From: TCS55 sp964343505
GTDB taxonomy: Bacteria; Fidelibacterota; Marinisomatia; Marinisomatales; TCS55
DNA length: 34,074 nt
Direction: 5' to 3'
NCBI GenBank assembly: GCA_964343505.1
Contig: CAYFJU010000028.1
Coordinates: 1 to 34,074, forward strand
In this document: positions 1 through 7,992 of the stretch, in pieces
How positions within the stretch are numbered: position 1 is the first letter of the stretch
Layout of the letters: each line of letters opens with the position of its first letter
Translations under genes and position numbers: made by a program
Notes under the pieces: model-generated
Databases searched by the model: none
Seen by the model: the letters and a program-made list of their open reading frames with translations, nothing else
What the model was told of the DNA's origin: nothing

Positions 1-46
1 GATCGATCAATATCTGGCTAAGTAGCAACCATTTTTGTCTATTAAG

Positions 47-95
47 CCAAATTTTACTTCTTTTTTCTTCACACATCAGGTTTTTCAAAGCCTTC
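47..95 (-). repeat. Partial copy of a dispersed MITE-like repeat
   Basis: Read on the minus strand from 95 to 47, this 49-base stretch matches 6182-6230 (plus strand) at 44 of 49 positions by my alignment, without gaps. It begins with the same terminal sequence (GAAGGCTTTGAAAAACCT here, GAAAGCTTTGCAAAACCT there). Similarity fades beyond 47, and I see no second arm before the window edge. Positions 1-122 otherwise contain nothing I can call a gene; the copy lies just downstream of the acyltransferase stop codon. Confidence 0.7.
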
Positions 96-122
96 TTATA
101 GATAAGCGTTTTTTCCCAGGGG

Positions 123-1490
123 TTAATCTGTTTCCGGATTCGACCTCTCAATTTTCATGTATTTGTCTTTAGCCTCATTTATATATTGAATAAGACCCTG
201 CCGCTCCTCAATGACCCGGTACATGATATTCCGTTTACGGTAAAAGATCGATAAAAATCGTAAATGCTGCCGGTAATAACGGACCCGCTCCAAGTAGGAT
301 AAGACAAAATTACCGCTGGGGACTAAGGTGAAAATATAGAGAAAAGTCAACGGTATATTTCCGGTTAAATTCGCAAACAGAATAATTTCGACCGAATACA
401 AAATGATAAAAATACCAATTCCGGAAATGAGTTTTGTTGGTGCAATCTCTGCTTTAGAGCGTGCAAAATGTTTAGCAAACCAGCGCGGAAATTTATAGGG
501 GATTACATTGTTGACCAGGCCGTATAAATAAATCGGAAATCCGAAAATAATGTAGGCAATAATTTTAATTCTTTTCATCAGGGTTGTACTGTCTGAAGCG
601 GGATCAAGAAATTCATCCTTCAACTTCAGCAGATCCAGATGATTTTGGTAACGATTGAGCATCTCCTCGAATTCCGTTACTTTATCAGGTCGGTTTTTAA
701 AATACCACTCCACACCGTGAACCAACCCCTTGGTAGCGGAAAAATCATCTGACTTACTTTCTGTATCCAAGCCTAAATCCAACATTAATTCCTTCTTATA
801 AATTAATTCTAAGGCATTCACAATTTTCTCAAAAGCCAGGTCATTAACATTGGTGGTGAGTTTTGAAAGGGCCATTTCGATTTGTTCTGTAAGTTGATTA
901 ACCGCATTGATTTCATCTGAATTAAAATCCTTTTGGAATGATTTAAGATAGATCGGTTGGCCGTATCGAACAATTACGTCACTTCTAAATTTAATTGCAT
1001 TTGTATAGGATAAACCCACGGGGATCATGGCGATATCTAAATGCCAGTCATTTTTCTCCATGGCGCCAAATCCAATACGGGCCGCCCCGGTTTTGATTTT
1101 ACTTAAGGTTCTGTCTCCGGTGGAAACCCCCTCAGGGAATATGAGGAATGCGCCGCCTGTTTCAAGGATCTGGTATCCTTTTTCAAATGTATCCACATTT
1201 TTTTCAGTCTGGGCTGGGTCATCCTGCTTTCGATAAACCGGAACCAGTTGAAGTTTTGGTAATAGCCATCCTGAAAAAGATTTTCTGAACAGGGTGGCTT
1301 TAGCGAAAAAATACAGTTTCCGGCCGCAGGTATTTCCCACAATCAGGGGGTCCATCATGGTGTTGGGATGGTTGCATACGAATATCAGGGGACCTTCCTT
1401 CGGTATTTGATCTAAGTGCTGGGGAGAAATCCGACGGAAAAAAGTGCGGATTCCGGCCAGTGAAATCAGTTTTACGAGGGCATAAAGCAT
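123..1490 (-). CDS. PlsC-family lysophospholipid / glycerol-3-phosphate acyltransferase, membrane-bound
   Basis: 455 residues. Residues about 38-50 carry NHPNTMMDPLIVG, the His/Asp catalytic motif of the PlsC/LPLAT superfamily in the variant with five residues between His and Asp that is common in the larger Bacteroidota-type members. FPEGVS near residue 118 is the acyl-acceptor phosphate-binding motif. The C-terminal third (about 310-410) contains three hydrophobic segments, so the catalytic domain is probably tethered to the inner membrane, as in large GPAT-like homologues. The family transfers acyl chains to glycerol-3-phosphate or lysophosphatidate in phospholipid synthesis; the exact substrate cannot be read from sequence. 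It lies 28 bp downstream of the secreted protein at 1519-2520 on the same strand and may be cotranscribed with it. No clear Shine-Dalgarno precedes the ATG. Confidence 0.85.
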   Translation of the reverse strand: MLYALVKLISLAGIRTFFRRISPQHLDQIPKEGPLIFVCNHPNTMMDPLIVGNTCGRKLYFFAKATLFRKSFSGWLLPKLQLVPVYRKQDDPAQTEKNVDTFEKGYQILETGGAFLIFPEGVSTGDRTLSKIKTGAARIGFGAMEKNDWHLDIAMIPVGLSYTNAIKFRSDVIVRYGQPIYLKSFQKDFNSDEINAVNQLTEQIEMALSKLTTNVNDLAFEKIVNALELIYKKELMLDLGLDTESKSDDFSATKGLVHGVEWYFKNRPDKVTEFEEMLNRYQNHLDLLKLKDEFLDPASDSTTLMKRIKIIAYIIFGFPIYLYGLVNNVIPYKFPRWFAKHFARSKAEIAPTKLISGIGIFIILYSVEIILFANLTGNIPLTFLYIFTLVPSGNFVLSYLERVRYYRQHLRFLSIFYRKRNIMYRVIEERQGLIQYINEAKDKYMKIERSNPETD

Positions 1491-1518
1491 AGGCGAATCA
1501 TCAATAATTTAACTGAAG

Positions 1519-2520
1519 TTAATCCAAAACTTTTTTGGGACAAATTTTTCTAATATCAAAAAGCCCCGGATCGGGTATTTCCCGGGCTTCGATGCGCTCT
1601 TTCAAATATTGGACTGAAAAACTCTGCTGTTTTAAGCCCTCATAATTCTTGAATTGTTCTTGAATCGGAGGGGCATGAAAAGCTTCGCAAAATTTGGGGA
1701 GGTTTGTGAGCACCGTAATGGATTTTGGCAGGAGCGTTAAGTTTTCCCCCTCATAATAGTAGGATGGATTATAAGCTTCATTCCAGTTCGAATTGACATA
1801 ATTGCGGATATCAAATGGTTTGTCCAGCACCCAATGCCCACCTTTCTTTTTGAGGCGTCTCTCCCCATTCTGACAGAGATTAATGGCCAGGAGCAAGCCT
1901 TGGAAATTGGCTTCTAAATCGGCATACGAAAAAACACCGGAGGCATAGCGGCCCAAGATATATTTTTCACTCGCGATGCCCAAATCAATCGCTTTTTCCA
2001 TCGCCTGGGAACTTGAATCTCCTTTATTCCTCGACAATAAATACCGCTGATAATAAAGGTATCCGGAACCGGTAAAGTGGGTCAGTTTATCGATACCAAT
2101 GATGATGCCATTGATGTTGATGGATTCGTCCAGCATCACATCGAGGCTGATCATTTGACCTTTTTCAAATGCCGGTGTGCCGGACTTCCAAAAGATACTT
2201 TTTCTGAATAGAGCATCCTTATCCGTTTTTTCATCCGGAAATTTTTGGATTTGGCTGCTTGATTTAATCCATTTTTCCAGCGGGGCATTTAAGGTGACGC
2301 CAAAATGTTTGAGGATATCCCCTGCGGCAGTTTCGCAACTGCAATCATCTGGTAATTCAGAGAGGACTTCATTGATTTCCCGATTGTAATAGCGGTTGAG
2401 TAAGTCACTAGCGTCCCTTAAGGATTGGTTCCAAACCAAATAGGGATCGACCTCTCCGGCGGAAAGGCAAGTGGCTAAACTTAGCAGGATAAAGCGGCAA
2501 ATTCTTTTAGTGAGGAACAT
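1519..2520 (-). CDS. Secreted protein of unknown function
   Basis: 333 residues, family not recognised. The N-terminus (MFLTKRICRF then a hydrophobic run to about residue 21) looks like a Sec signal peptide. The stretch LATC could be a weak lipobox, though Thr before Cys is atypical. The mature part is mostly hydrophilic and soluble-looking, with a Cys pair at residues 60 and 62 and an aromatic-rich central segment around residues 230-265 (KPFDIRNYVNSNWNEAYNPS). No enzyme motif was found. It is the upstream member of a two-gene minus-strand unit with the acyltransferase. The divergent side (2521-2806) holds only repeats and promoter-like AT-rich DNA. Confidence 0.75.
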   Translation of the reverse strand: MFLTKRICRFILLSLATCLSAGEVDPYLVWNQSLRDASDLLNRYYNREINEVLSELPDDCSCETAAGDILKHFGVTLNAPLEKWIKSSSQIQKFPDEKTDKDALFRKSIFWKSGTPAFEKGQMISLDVMLDESININGIIIGIDKLTHFTGSGYLYYQRYLLSRNKGDSSSQAMEKAIDLGIASEKYILGRYASGVFSYADLEANFQGLLLAINLCQNGERRLKKKGGHWVLDKPFDIRNYVNSNWNEAYNPSYYYEGENLTLLPKSITVLTNLPKFCEAFHAPPIQEQFKNYEGLKQQSFSVQYLKERIEAREIPDPGLFDIRKICPKKVLD

Positions 2521-2607
2521 GGTGTTTGGATAAGTTTACTATTAAACAAGCACTGGATAGACGAAATAAATTAGGTACTTGAAACTCTTTAATAGAAATG
2601 TTCAATC

Positions 2608-2695
2608 ATAAATATTTAAAACGCCTGTCTGCAGTAGCGACAGCGAAGGCAGGTAAAACGTAATCCTATTAAATAATTCCGTTTTAAATATTTAT
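2608..2695. repeat. Nested intergenic palindrome (REP-like core inside a 16-bp inverted repeat)
   Basis: ATAAATATTTAAAACG (2608-2623) and its exact reverse complement CGTTTTAAATATTTAT (2680-2695) flank a second imperfect hairpin at 2623-2653 whose arms contain GCCTGTCT and AAGGCAGG. The inner core resembles other intergenic hairpins in this window (6327-6358, 21290-21325, 26768-26795). It sits between two minus-strand genes, so it may act as a 3-prime end for the XRE regulator transcript or be a mobile REP-like unit. Confidence 0.65.
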
Positions 2696-2806
2696 CTATG
2701 TGTAAATAGAAATTTCAATGACCTTGATATAGATACGATTAACTGATTCCGAAGTAATAATCCTTGGTGGTTTAGAAAACTTTAAATCAATAACGGTCTT
2801 TTATAC

Positions 2807-4384
2807 TCAGATTCTCTCGGCGAGAATTGTTTCTTTAATCTCCTCCACCCAGGAAATCCGCTTGGGTGTGGGTGGTGCCTGCACACATGGATTCCGTCTC
2901 GGGCACTGGGATTGCCGCGGACAAATTATATTCACAGGGGAATTCAACCCTTCTTCCACCCAACTAATATTGATAATCCTGGCGGCTGAACCGATCACGC
3001 GCTTGATTTTCTCAGGCATCATGATTTCATTTTGTTTATTACGTGGTGCGATTTCCAACGCTTCAATGACATCATCGGGGGGCGTACCGTGGGATTCCAA
3101 CAGGGGAAATAAGTCAATGCCAACTGATACGATATGGGGATTCCCGGCTCCGTCTTTTGTCTGGGTTGCGATGCAAGAATAGAGCCGGGGTTGGTGGTCA
3201 ATTTCCCGCATCAATGAAATTTGAGTCAGTGTATCCTTAAACTCCAAATCATCGGCCATCTGAAATAAGGCCCACTGCCGGCAAAAGTCCGGTGAATCGG
3301 TCATCGTTCCCGAGGGTAGAGGGATCCCGTTTCCGCGATAAACAGCCCGCAGTTTATTGGGCGGGTAAATGTCAAAATAATGCCAATGGCGGTAGGGCGA
3401 TACGACTGTCATTCGCCGCATGATCACCGCTGGTGTGAGATCGATTTGTCCACCGGAAAATATATCGTATGCCTTGCGAGACAGATATTGCCGGAATGGT
3501 TGGCGCGGACACAGGAGCGCCCCGGCAAAAAAACTGCATTCGAAATCCCGCCAGGCAATCAAGATATCCCGTTGATTCATGGTGGTCAATCGTTCACGGG
3601 ATGGGGGTGGCGATCCCCCTAACTCACCCCCGGTTGCATGGGATGAAATAAGTCCATCCCCGCCGTGAAGAACCTTATGGCCGAGGTGAAAGGCCAAGTC
3701 ATATTTTAACCGCGCTTCATTTTTCTTTAGTTCCTCGTTGAGGTAAACTGTGTTGGATTCATCATAAAAGGATCGAAAAAACGTTTTGACTTCTTTTTCT
3801 TCGTCGCTGATGGTGTGAAATGATTGTTTCTCAAACCATTTTACTTTTAATCCGTGATGCTTATAGATGTCTAATATTTGCCGTGAGCGGAGAGGAAAGC
3901 GTTTTTGACTGATGGTATCAGCCGCCCGTTCCAGTTCCGGGAACTGGTTATGGTTATGCTCCTGGTAGGCGCGGATCAGAATATGGGCGAATTGACGGCC
4001 TGTGATGCTGTTTTGGGTTAAAAGTTCCGGGATGGATATTTCCATTAATTCCTTGGAGAACAGGATTCGCGGCTCCAATTCCAGGCGATCCAGGGATCGG
4101 CGCATATCATCCTGCCGGGGAAGCGTCGGTTGTTGGCCATCGTCCAGCAGCCAGGAGGAATCCCGTTGAAAAATGGTGGCCAATATTTCCAATACTTTCG
4201 GCGCCGGGGCCCGCTGGCCTCTCTCAATCAAACTGATATAGGAAACAGAAGGCGCATTAATTGCGTCGATTTGAACACAGCGTGCCGCCAAATCCTCTAA
4301 GGTCATACCCGATTGTTTTCGGAGGGTCCTCAGTTTAGACCCGAGAAAGTGAACGTTTCTGGTAGATGGTGTTTTTTGAATCAT
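2807..4384 (-). CDS. XRE/ImmA-like transcriptional regulator of the RamB/ScfR type
   Basis: 525 residues. Residues about 12-82 form an XRE helix-turn-helix domain (LRTLRKQSGMTLEDLAARC, then a recognition helix ending in SLIERGQRAP). The middle is an ImmA/IrrE (DUF955)-like domain around residues 195-250, whose zinc-peptidase motif is degenerate: AFHLGHKVLHG has lost the HE of the usual AHELGH, so proteolysis is unlikely. The C-terminus has a Cys-rich segment (CPRQSQCPRRNPC), as in DUF2083-type short-chain fatty acyl regulators. RamB and ScfR relatives control glyoxylate-shunt and acetate/propionate genes and may sense acyl-CoA. Here the gene is divergent from malate synthase and isocitrate lyase, which fits that role. 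It probably binds the half-site cluster at 4394-4435 and may autoregulate. The family call is firm; ligand and sign of regulation are inferred. Confidence 0.85.
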   Translation of the reverse strand: MIQKTPSTRNVHFLGSKLRTLRKQSGMTLEDLAARCVQIDAINAPSVSYISLIERGQRAPAPKVLEILATIFQRDSSWLLDDGQQPTLPRQDDMRRSLDRLELEPRILFSKELMEISIPELLTQNSITGRQFAHILIRAYQEHNHNQFPELERAADTISQKRFPLRSRQILDIYKHHGLKVKWFEKQSFHTISDEEKEVKTFFRSFYDESNTVYLNEELKKNEARLKYDLAFHLGHKVLHGGDGLISSHATGGELGGSPPPSRERLTTMNQRDILIAWRDFECSFFAGALLCPRQPFRQYLSRKAYDIFSGGQIDLTPAVIMRRMTVVSPYRHWHYFDIYPPNKLRAVYRGNGIPLPSGTMTDSPDFCRQWALFQMADDLEFKDTLTQISLMREIDHQPRLYSCIATQTKDGAGNPHIVSVGIDLFPLLESHGTPPDDVIEALEIAPRNKQNEIMMPEKIKRVIGSAARIINISWVEEGLNSPVNIICPRQSQCPRRNPCVQAPPTPKRISWVEEIKETILAERI

Positions 4385-4393
4385 CGGTTATCC

Positions 4394-4435
4394 TGTAAAA
4401 TTTACACTGTAAAATTATATTGTAAAATTTTACAA
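4394..4435. promoter_or_regulatory. Probable operator cluster between the RamB-like regulator and aceB
   Basis: Five copies of the half-site TGTAAA or its complement TTTACA lie within 42 bases, at 4394, 4401, 4408, 4421 and 4429. TGTAAAATTTACA (4394-4406) is a palindrome with a central A, and TTGTAAAATTTTACAA (4420-4435) is a perfect 16-bp palindrome. The cluster begins about 10 bp from the regulator start codon and ends 85 bp before aceB, so it could serve both divergent promoters. Assignment to the adjacent XRE protein is inference from position. Confidence 0.65.
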
Positions 4436-4519
4436 TGAAAGTGAAAAATGAACCGGTATATTTTTACCGCGAATTAGTAACCAATAAAGAATAATTCCAA
4501 AAACATTGTAGGTAAACCA

Positions 4520-6178
4520 ATGCAATACACTCATACAACAGAAGTAAAAACAGACCAGCCGCTCCAAATGGATCCGGCGGCCAATCAAAAAGAAGGACCA
4601 GACCCCGGTTTGGTTATCAAGGGACAATGGACCCAGGCCTGCGCTCGAATCCTCACCAAAGAAGCGCGATTATTCATTACTGAATTGGAGCATCAATTCG
4701 GTGACCGCCGAAGAAAATTATTAGCTGCCCGGGTTGAAAAGCAAGCTAAAATCGACAGCGGCATTATGCCGGATTTTTTACCTAAAACAAAAACAGTCAG
4801 AGAAGATGACTGGACAGTTGCACCGGTTCCTGACGATTTGCAGGACCGTCGTGTCGAAATCACGGGACCGGTTGATCGTAAAATGATCATCAATGCCTTG
4901 AATTCACCGGTTAAAGTTTTCATGGCCGATTTTGAAGATTCTTCATCTCCAACATGGGACAATATGGTTGAAGGACAGGTGAACCTGCGGGATGCGGTTC
5001 GGAGAAAGATCACCTTCACCAATCCGGGAAATGGCAAGTATTACAAACTGAATGATGAAACAGCCACTCTGATGGTGCGCCCCCGGGGATGGCATTTAGA
5101 AGAAAAGAATGTAGAATTGGATGGAAAACCCATATCCGCCTCTCTGTTTGATTTCGGGCTATACTTTTTTCATAACGCCAAAGAATTGCTGAAACGGAAA
5201 ACAGGACCCTATTTCTATTTGCCCAAATTGGAAAGCCACCTGGAAGCACGCTTGTGGAATGATGCATTTGTCTTTGCCCAAGAAACTCTGGGAATTCCCA
5301 AGGGGACGATTAAAGCAACGGTATTGATTGAAACTATTATGGCCGCTTTTGAAATGGATGAAATCCTCTATGAATTGAAAGACCATTCGGCTGGTCTGAA
5401 TTGCGGCCGGTGGGATTACATTTTCAGTTTCATCAAAAAATTTAAAAATAATGCCGATTTTATTTTACCAGATCGGGGCGATGTCACCATGGGTCGCCAT
5501 TTCCTGAAAAGTTATGTGGACTTGTTGATCCAGACCTGTCATAAGCGCGGTGCCCATGCCATGGGCGGTATGGCTGCGCAGATTCCCATCAAGGGTGATG
5601 AAAATGCCAACCGGGAAGCCATGGAAAAAGTTCGGTTGGATAAGGAGCGTGAAATGAAAGCCGGTCACGATGGCACCTGGGTTGCCCACCCCGGACTGGC
5701 CCCCATTGCAATGGACGCTTTTGCCGGTATGACTTCTCCCAACCAAGTCAAGGATCGATTAAGAACGGACGTAGAAGTAAGGGCAGAAGACTTGCTCAAA
5801 GTTCCTGGTGGTGAAATCACCGAAGCAAGTGTCAGGCATAATATCCGTGTCGGTATTCAATACATCGAAGCGTGGCTCAGAGGCAATGGCTGCGTCCCCC
5901 TGTATCATCTGATGGAAGATGCGGCTACGGCTGAAATCTGCCGGGCTCAGCTCTGGCAATGGGTGCACCTTGAAGCCGCTACAAATGAAGGGGAGCGGGT
6001 CACTGTTAAAAAAATTGAAACATGGATCGGGGAAGAATTGGAGCAAATCAAAACAGAAATCGGTTTGGATAATTATTACTCCGGGCGCTTCAACATCGCC
6101 TCAACCATTTTCACGGATATGATTAAAACGGAAGCATTTGACGAATTCTTAACGCTCAAAGCATATCAATACATTTAA
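4520..6178 (+). CDS. aceB: Malate synthase A
   Basis: 552 residues, normal length for malate synthase A (about 530-560). It condenses glyoxylate with acetyl-CoA to form malate, the second step of the glyoxylate shunt. Visible signatures are the family motif around residues 136-156 (MADFEDSSSPTWDNMVEGQ), the Arg/Gly segment RPRGWHL at 187-193 with the glyoxylate-binding Arg, GRWDY at 296-300, and the C-terminal catalytic region with MEDAATAEICRAQLWQW. The soluble enzyme has no signal peptide. It is the first gene of an apparent aceB, small ORF, aceA unit, though a 225-bp repeat-bearing gap follows it. The ATG at 4520 has only a weak upstream GTAGG. Regulation is probably by the divergent RamB-like protein. 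Confidence 0.96.
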   Translation: MQYTHTTEVKTDQPLQMDPAANQKEGPDPGLVIKGQWTQACARILTKEARLFITELEHQFGDRRRKLLAARVEKQAKIDSGIMPDFLPKTKTVREDDWTVAPVPDDLQDRRVEITGPVDRKMIINALNSPVKVFMADFEDSSSPTWDNMVEGQVNLRDAVRRKITFTNPGNGKYYKLNDETATLMVRPRGWHLEEKNVELDGKPISASLFDFGLYFFHNAKELLKRKTGPYFYLPKLESHLEARLWNDAFVFAQETLGIPKGTIKATVLIETIMAAFEMDEILYELKDHSAGLNCGRWDYIFSFIKKFKNNADFILPDRGDVTMGRHFLKSYVDLLIQTCHKRGAHAMGGMAAQIPIKGDENANREAMEKVRLDKEREMKAGHDGTWVAHPGLAPIAMDAFAGMTSPNQVKDRLRTDVEVRAEDLLKVPGGEITEASVRHNIRVGIQYIEAWLRGNGCVPLYHLMEDAATAEICRAQLWQWVHLEAATNEGERVTVKKIETWIGEELEQIKTEIGLDNYYSGRFNIASTIFTDMIKTEAFDEFLTLKAYQYI

Positions 6179-6181
6179 ATA

Positions 6182-6387
6182 GAAAGCTTTGCAAAACCTT
6201 ATGTGTGGAGAAAAAAGAAGTAAAATTTGTTTGATTAAGGCGGGGAACGCAGCTAATCCGCCGGCTGGCGGATGGGCAAGTTTTCCAACGCAAAGCAGGC
6301 AAATTTTACACTTTTTAACTTGTCCGCCGCCTGTCTGCCGAAGCACCAGCGCAGGCGGGTTTGTGCAGTAGGTTTTGCAAAGCTTTC
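6182..6387. repeat. MITE-like element with 18-bp terminal inverted repeats
   Basis: GAAAGCTTTGCAAAACCT (6182-6199) is the exact reverse complement of 6370-6387. A second inverted pair, GTAAAATTTG (6220-6229) and CAAATTTTAC (6300-6309), lies inside, so the arms can fold into a long imperfect hairpin. The interior also holds ATCCGCC-GGCT-GGCGGAT (6256-6273) and a REP-like hairpin at 6327-6358 (CCGCCTG...CAGGCGG). The left arm recurs at 47-95. There is no room for a transposase. It occupies the gap between aceB and the small gene upstream of aceA. Confidence 0.75.
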
Positions 6388-6403
6388 AAATAGGAGATTA
6401 ACT

Positions 6404-6565
6404 ATGAAAGATCAACAAAAAACACAAATCTTCGAACAGGACATCACTGATCGAAGAATGGTTTCCGCTCCTAAGCTCAATCGCATGAAAGCTCAGGAAA
6501 GACCGAATAACAATCGTTCCATGAGTAGAGTGGAAATTTTTGAACAAGATATTCAAGTGAGGTAA
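6404..6565 (+). CDS. Small unknown protein between aceB and aceA with two IFEQDI motifs
   Basis: 53 residues beginning MKDQQKTQ, preceded by TAGGAGATTA, whose AGGAG is well placed as a ribosome binding site for the ATG at 6404. The reading frame is open further upstream, but those codons fall in the repeat element and are not counted. The peptide is hydrophilic and contains an internal duplication: (T)QIFEQDI near the N-terminus and (V)EIFEQDI near the C-terminus, separated by a basic linker rich in Arg, Asn and Met. Its TAA overlaps the aceA ATG by one base (TAATG), implying translational coupling. I know no family for it. A role as a partner or modulator of isocitrate lyase, or a translational leader for aceA, is inference from position only. 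Confidence 0.65.
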   Translation: MKDQQKTQIFEQDITDRRMVSAPKLNRMKAQERPNNNRSMSRVEIFEQDIQVR

Positions 6566-7899
6566 TGATGACCAGGCAGGAACAAGTTAAACAGTTAGAA
6601 CAGAACTGGAAAGAGAACGAACGCTGGGACGGAATTACCCGTCCCTATACTGCGGACGAGGTAGTCAACCTCCGCGGCTCGATCCAGGTTGAACATACGT
6701 TGGGAAAAAATGGGGCCGTAAAGTTTTGGGAAGCTTTGAAAGGGGATGAAGTCGTTTCAGCACTGGGTGCCATGACCGGAAACCAGGCCATCCAGGAAGT
6801 CCAGGCGGGGCTCAAAGCGGTCTATTGCTCCGGGTGGCAGGTAGCTGGGGATGCCAATTCCGCCGGGGCCATGTATCCCGATCAAAGTCTTTACCCTGTG
6901 GATTCAGTACCGAAGTTGGTCGAACGGATCAACAACGCCCTTCTGCGCACCGATGAAATCCACTGGATGAAAGGGGATGACAGCACCGATTGGGTGGTCC
7001 CTCTGATTGCCGATGCAGAAGCGGGATTCGGCGGAAACCTGAATGCCTTTGAATTGATGAAAGCAATGATAAAGGCCGGGGCTGCCGCCGTCCATTGGGA
7101 AGACCAATTATCATCCGCTAAAAAGTGCGGACATATGGGCGGTAAGGTATTGGTCTCCACACAGGAAGCGATCAATAAACTGGTGGCCGCCAGGCTGGCG
7201 GCAGATGTCATGGGTGTACCCACAGTCATTATCGCCCGCACAGACGCCAACGCTGCCAATCTCATTACCACCGATAATGATATTCGCGATCAACGATTCG
7301 TCACCGGTGAACGATCCTCCGAAGGCTTTTACTACGTAAATAATGGTTTAGATCAGGCCATCGATCGAGGCTTGTCATATGCGCCTTATGCCGATCTGCT
7401 ATGGTGTGAAACGGCCAAACCGAACTTAAATGAAGCACGCCGGTTTGCCACGGCTATCCATGAAAAATTTCCCGGGAAGCTCTTGTGCTACAACTGTTCA
7501 CCTTCTTTCAACTGGAAAGCCAATTTGGGTGAAGAAGAACTGAAATCCTTTCGGGAAGAACTGTTCAAAATGGGTTACAAATACCAGTTTATCACCCTGG
7601 CGGGGTGGCATGCCCTGAACCTGAGTATGTTTGAATTGAGCCGTGCTTACGCCTCCGATGGTATGTACGCTTATTCCAATTTGCAGAATCGTGAATTCGA
7701 CAATGAAGTGAACGGGTTCCGGGCAGCTAAACACCAGGCCTTTGTGGGTACGGGGTACTTTGATGCCGTTCAAAATACTGTCACAACCGGAAATGCTTCA
7801 ACAGTTGCCATGGAAGGCTCTACCGAAGAAGAACAATTTCACTCTGCCGACCCTCCTCCGATAGGAGAAATGGATCGAACGCCGGCCTACCAAGCCTAA
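6565..7899 (+). CDS. aceA: Isocitrate lyase
   Basis: 444 residues, typical of bacterial isocitrate lyase (about 430-440). It cleaves isocitrate to succinate and glyoxylate and commits carbon to the glyoxylate shunt, allowing growth on acetate or fatty acids. The catalytic-loop signature K-K-C-G-H is at residues 186-190, with Cys188 as the expected catalytic residue. The preceding ADAEAGFGG (about 149-157) and VHWEDQ (176-181) segments provide metal and substrate contacts, and NCSPSFNW is present downstream. The alternative start MTRQ at 6568 is nearly equivalent. The gene is coupled by a TAATG overlap to the 53-residue protein upstream and ends 28 bp before a strong terminator hairpin. Confidence 0.97.
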   Translation: MMTRQEQVKQLEQNWKENERWDGITRPYTADEVVNLRGSIQVEHTLGKNGAVKFWEALKGDEVVSALGAMTGNQAIQEVQAGLKAVYCSGWQVAGDANSAGAMYPDQSLYPVDSVPKLVERINNALLRTDEIHWMKGDDSTDWVVPLIADAEAGFGGNLNAFELMKAMIKAGAAAVHWEDQLSSAKKCGHMGGKVLVSTQEAINKLVAARLAADVMGVPTVIIARTDANAANLITTDNDIRDQRFVTGERSSEGFYYVNNGLDQAIDRGLSYAPYADLLWCETAKPNLNEARRFATAIHEKFPGKLLCYNCSPSFNWKANLGEEELKSFREELFKMGYKYQFITLAGWHALNLSMFELSRAYASDGMYAYSNLQNREFDNEVNGFRAAKHQAFVGTGYFDAVQNTVTTGNASTVAMEGSTEEEQFHSADPPPIGEMDRTPAYQA

Positions 7900-7927
7900 A
7901 CTACTCTGAAATATAACACCTCCAATG

Positions 7928-7960
7928 GCCCCTTCCGGTAATACCTGAAGGGGCTTTTAT
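7928..7960 (+). terminator. Rho-independent terminator after aceA
   Basis: GCCCCTTC (7928-7935) pairs perfectly with GAAGGGGC (7947-7954) across an 11-base loop, followed by TTTTATTTT. It closes the glyoxylate-shunt unit. Confidence 0.85.
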
Positions 7961-7992
7961 TTTCCACAATTTCATTATATTTTCCGCTCCCT

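Noticed and set aside
6272..6403. Upstream extension of the 53-residue protein
   Set aside because: The extra codons come from the repeat element and a REP-like hairpin; AGGAG sits correctly for the ATG at 6404.
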